Shown piece by piece: positions 61,387 through 64,000 of a stretch of DNA of 64,000 nucleotides (the first letter of the stretch is position 1; every line of letters begins with the position of its first letter). The notes under the pieces were generated by a model that saw only the letters and a list, made by a program, of their open reading frames with translations, had not been told where the DNA came from and searched no databases. Origin of the DNA: Lentibacillus sp. JNUCC-1 (GTDB taxonomy: Bacteria; Bacillota; Bacilli; Bacillales; Amphibacillaceae); NCBI RefSeq assembly GCF_009741735.1, contig NZ_WHOH01000001.1, positions 1,736,001 through 1,800,000 of the forward strand, given 5' to 3'. A program made the position numbers and the translations under genes.

Positions 61387-61605
61387 TTAAATAACTATCC
61401 CACACGAAAACATTTAAACGAATTGGACTCAGTCTCGCATCTATTAACAATCGAAACATATAATAGATGTGACAGTTTGTTTATGTTATATTAGAAGTAG
61501 TTATACAGCTTTGGAACTTGATAAGGGGATGAAATTTTTCCCTTTCTTGAACATATAATGAAGTGATCCTTCCTTAAAGATGAAGGACTAAAGGGAGTAA
61601 CGCAT

Positions 61606-62588
<983 letters not shown>

Positions 62589-62619
62589 CGCAGTGTCGTA
62601 AACACAAGGGGTCGAATCT

Positions 62620-63060
62620 ATGAAGATCAATCAGGAAATGGCGTCACAACTGGATACATCTTTGAAAAAGTCAGCCCGTACCCATGCTGGGAAAACTCCG
62701 TTTGATCAATTGGTCCGCTCGAGCTCTGTGAAATTGGAGCAGCAGGAAGTTGCTCAGCTGATGAAAGATATCACGCTTCAAGGTGATAGACTGGCCAGAT
62801 ACCGGTCTTTTAAAGATCTGGCTAAGTTCAAATTAATGGTAAAACAATTCCTGAAAAAAACCGTGGGCAATGCGCTTGAATTAAAGCATGACCATAGTTT
62901 TAATATGCAGGGCAACAGTCAAAAACTGGCCATCGTCAGACAAGTGGACGAGAAACTGATGATGCTTACGGAAGATGTGATGAATCAGGAGAAAAAGACC
63001 GTCGATCTGCTTGGGACAATCGGTGAAATTAAAGGTCTTCTGATTAATTTGAAAGCATAA
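62620..63060 (+). CDS. yaaR: YaaR family protein (DUF327)
   Basis: A 146-residue helical protein, conserved between darA and holB. SSSVKLEQQEVAQLMKDITLQGDRLARYRSFKDLAKFKLMVKQFLKKTVGNALEL and a C-terminal heptad-like DVMNQEKKTVDLLGTIGEIKGLLINL. No catalytic motif; function unknown. The start has caagggg upstream. Confidence 0.9.
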   Translation: MKINQEMASQLDTSLKKSARTHAGKTPFDQLVRSSSVKLEQQEVAQLMKDITLQGDRLARYRSFKDLAKFKLMVKQFLKKTVGNALELKHDHSFNMQGNSQKLAIVRQVDEKLMMLTEDVMNQEKKTVDLLGTIGEIKGLLINLKA

Positions 63061-63082
63061 CGATAACAAGGGAAGTCTCTGT

Positions 63083-64000
63083 ATGAAAACATGGAGCGAT
63101 ATGGCGGCAACACAGCCGCTCGCAGCAAAAATTATGACGAACAGCTTCAAAAGAGGGCGTATGTCACATGCCTATCTGATTCAGGGCGCGCGCGGAACCG
63201 GCAAGGAAGCGCTCGCCCTTTTGACGGCACAAACCCTCTTTTGTACTCATAAATCAGGGGTGGATCCGTGTGGAGAATGTGTCGATTGCAGGCGCATTGC
63301 AACAGGCAACCACCCGGATGTTCATCAGATTGTTCCAGATGGACAGTCCATTAAAAAAGATCAGATTGATCACCTCCAGAAAGAATTTGCTTACTCGGCT
63401 CTCGAATCCAGTCAGAAAGTTTATGTGATCCAGCGAGCTGATACACTGACGAATAACGCAGCCAACCGTATACTGAAATTCCTTGAAGAGCCCGAGATGG
63501 AGACGACCGCATTTATGTTGACGGAAAATAGTCAGGCTATGCTTGCAACCATTCGCTCGCGGTGTCAGCTCATCGACTTAAAACCACTTGATCCTGCAGC
63601 ATTTCGAAAACAGCTTGTTGCAGAAGGTGTCAATGAACAAAGTGCCAGACTGCTAAGTGAAATAACGAACAATAAGACCGAAGCTGAAGCGCTTCAAGAA
63701 GATGTGTGGTTTGCAGAGGCGCGAAAATTAATGATACAATGGATGGAAATATCCTGTACCCAGCCAAAGGATCTGTACTTGTTTGTACATAACCGCTGGA
63801 TGCCGCATTTTAAAGACAGACAAGAACAGGAACGTGGGCTGGATCTATTACTGCTTGCATATCGGGACATATTGTATGCGCATTTGGATAAATGGGATGG
63901 ACTTGTCGTGTTCTCACCTGAAGATGAACGAATCGAACAAGGTGTTATGACATTCACCCAAGAGAAGCTGCTTCGCGTTTTACAGGATATTCTTGCGGCG
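63083..64000 (+). CDS. holB: DNA polymerase III delta' subunit (partial, runs off the window)
   Basis: First 306 codons of the clamp loader delta' subunit, still open at the window end. MKTWSDMAATQPLAAKIMTNSFKRGRMSHAYLIQG is the usual start. The P-loop position reads GARGTGKEAL; the zinc finger is CGECVDCRRIATGNHPDVH, and RILKFLEEP...TIRSRCQLIDL (sensor 1 and SRC) follow. ATG 63083 follows caaggga. Twenty-two bases after yaaR, same operon. Confidence 0.95.
   Translation, partial: MKTWSDMAATQPLAAKIMTNSFKRGRMSHAYLIQGARGTGKEALALLTAQTLFCTHKSGVDPCGECVDCRRIATGNHPDVHQIVPDGQSIKKDQIDHLQKEFAYSALESSQKVYVIQRADTLTNNAANRILKFLEEPEMETTAFMLTENSQAMLATIRSRCQLIDLKPLDPAAFRKQLVAEGVNEQSARLLSEITNNKTEAEALQEDVWFAEARKLMIQWMEISCTQPKDLYLFVHNRWMPHFKDRQEQERGLDLLLLAYRDILYAHLDKWDGLVVFSPEDERIEQGVMTFTQEKLLRVLQDILAA

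Overview
The window is a replication-origin segment of a low-to-moderate G+C Gram-positive, spore-forming member of the Bacillaceae. Three things support this. First, the gene order around oriC follows the Bacillus plan: noc-rsmG-mnmG-mnmE-jag-yidC-rnpA-rpmH / oriC / dnaA-dnaN-yaaA-recF-remB-gyrB-gyrA. Second, sporulation genes are present (bofA, csfB, a SpoIIIJ-type YidC, a YaaH/SleL-type glycosidase). Third, the RNAs are typical of Firmicutes (T-box, large SRP RNA with an Alu-type domain). The absence of any rRNA operon and the many GC-rich intergenic hairpin repeats suggest a halophilic/alkaliphilic relative (Lentibacillus/Virgibacillus/Oceanobacillus type) rather than B. subtilis itself. 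The genus is inference only.

Layout. 0-13.9 kb is the left replichore, nearly all on the minus strand: a DUF554 membrane protein and a cysteine-desulfurase-like enzyme, an ISL3-family insertion sequence with intact ends and target duplication, parB-parA, noc, rsmG, mnmG, mnmE, jag, yidC, rnpA, rpmH. Two parS sites lie here. 13.9-16.0 kb is the bipartite oriC: a DnaA-box cluster upstream of dnaA, and a second one downstream with a DnaA-trio and an AT-rich unwinding region. 16-24 kb carries dnaN to gyrA. 24-29.9 kb has an HD-GYP protein that has lost the His of its HD motif, yaaC, guaB and dacA. 30-36 kb is a peptide ABC transporter with a convergent binding-protein gene. 36-42 kb has T-box-serS, a 40-bp tandem array, tRNA-Ser, a usp/sulP pair and proC. 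42-46.4 kb has dck-dgk, tRNA-Arg, a reductase behind a Fur box, and acsA behind a cre-like site. 46.5-53.4 kb is an accessory stretch of a coat-like protein, small lipoproteins and membrane proteins, an MFS transporter and a bacilliredoxin. 53.4-64 kb returns to the Bacillus order: yaaH, ctaG-like, tadA, SRP RNA, dnaX-ebfC-recR-yaaL-bofA-csfB, tmk-darA-yaaR-holB (holB is cut by the window end).

The main unusual signals are these. (1) A dispersed, modular, double-hairpin intergenic repeat occurs in seven copies with shared terminal motifs (CTGCGAAC) and an apical stem that changes in sequence while keeping its pairing. (2) Five genes, including essential gyrB, each carry a single-base frameshift, always at a G tract one G short, which points to a sequencing or assembly error. 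(3) The insertion sequence landed exactly in the U-tract of the parB terminator. (4) Two unrelated intergenic arrays are both built from about 20-bp half-units in alternating pairs. No clearly new enzymatic or defence system was found; the repeat family is the best candidate for an undescribed element.
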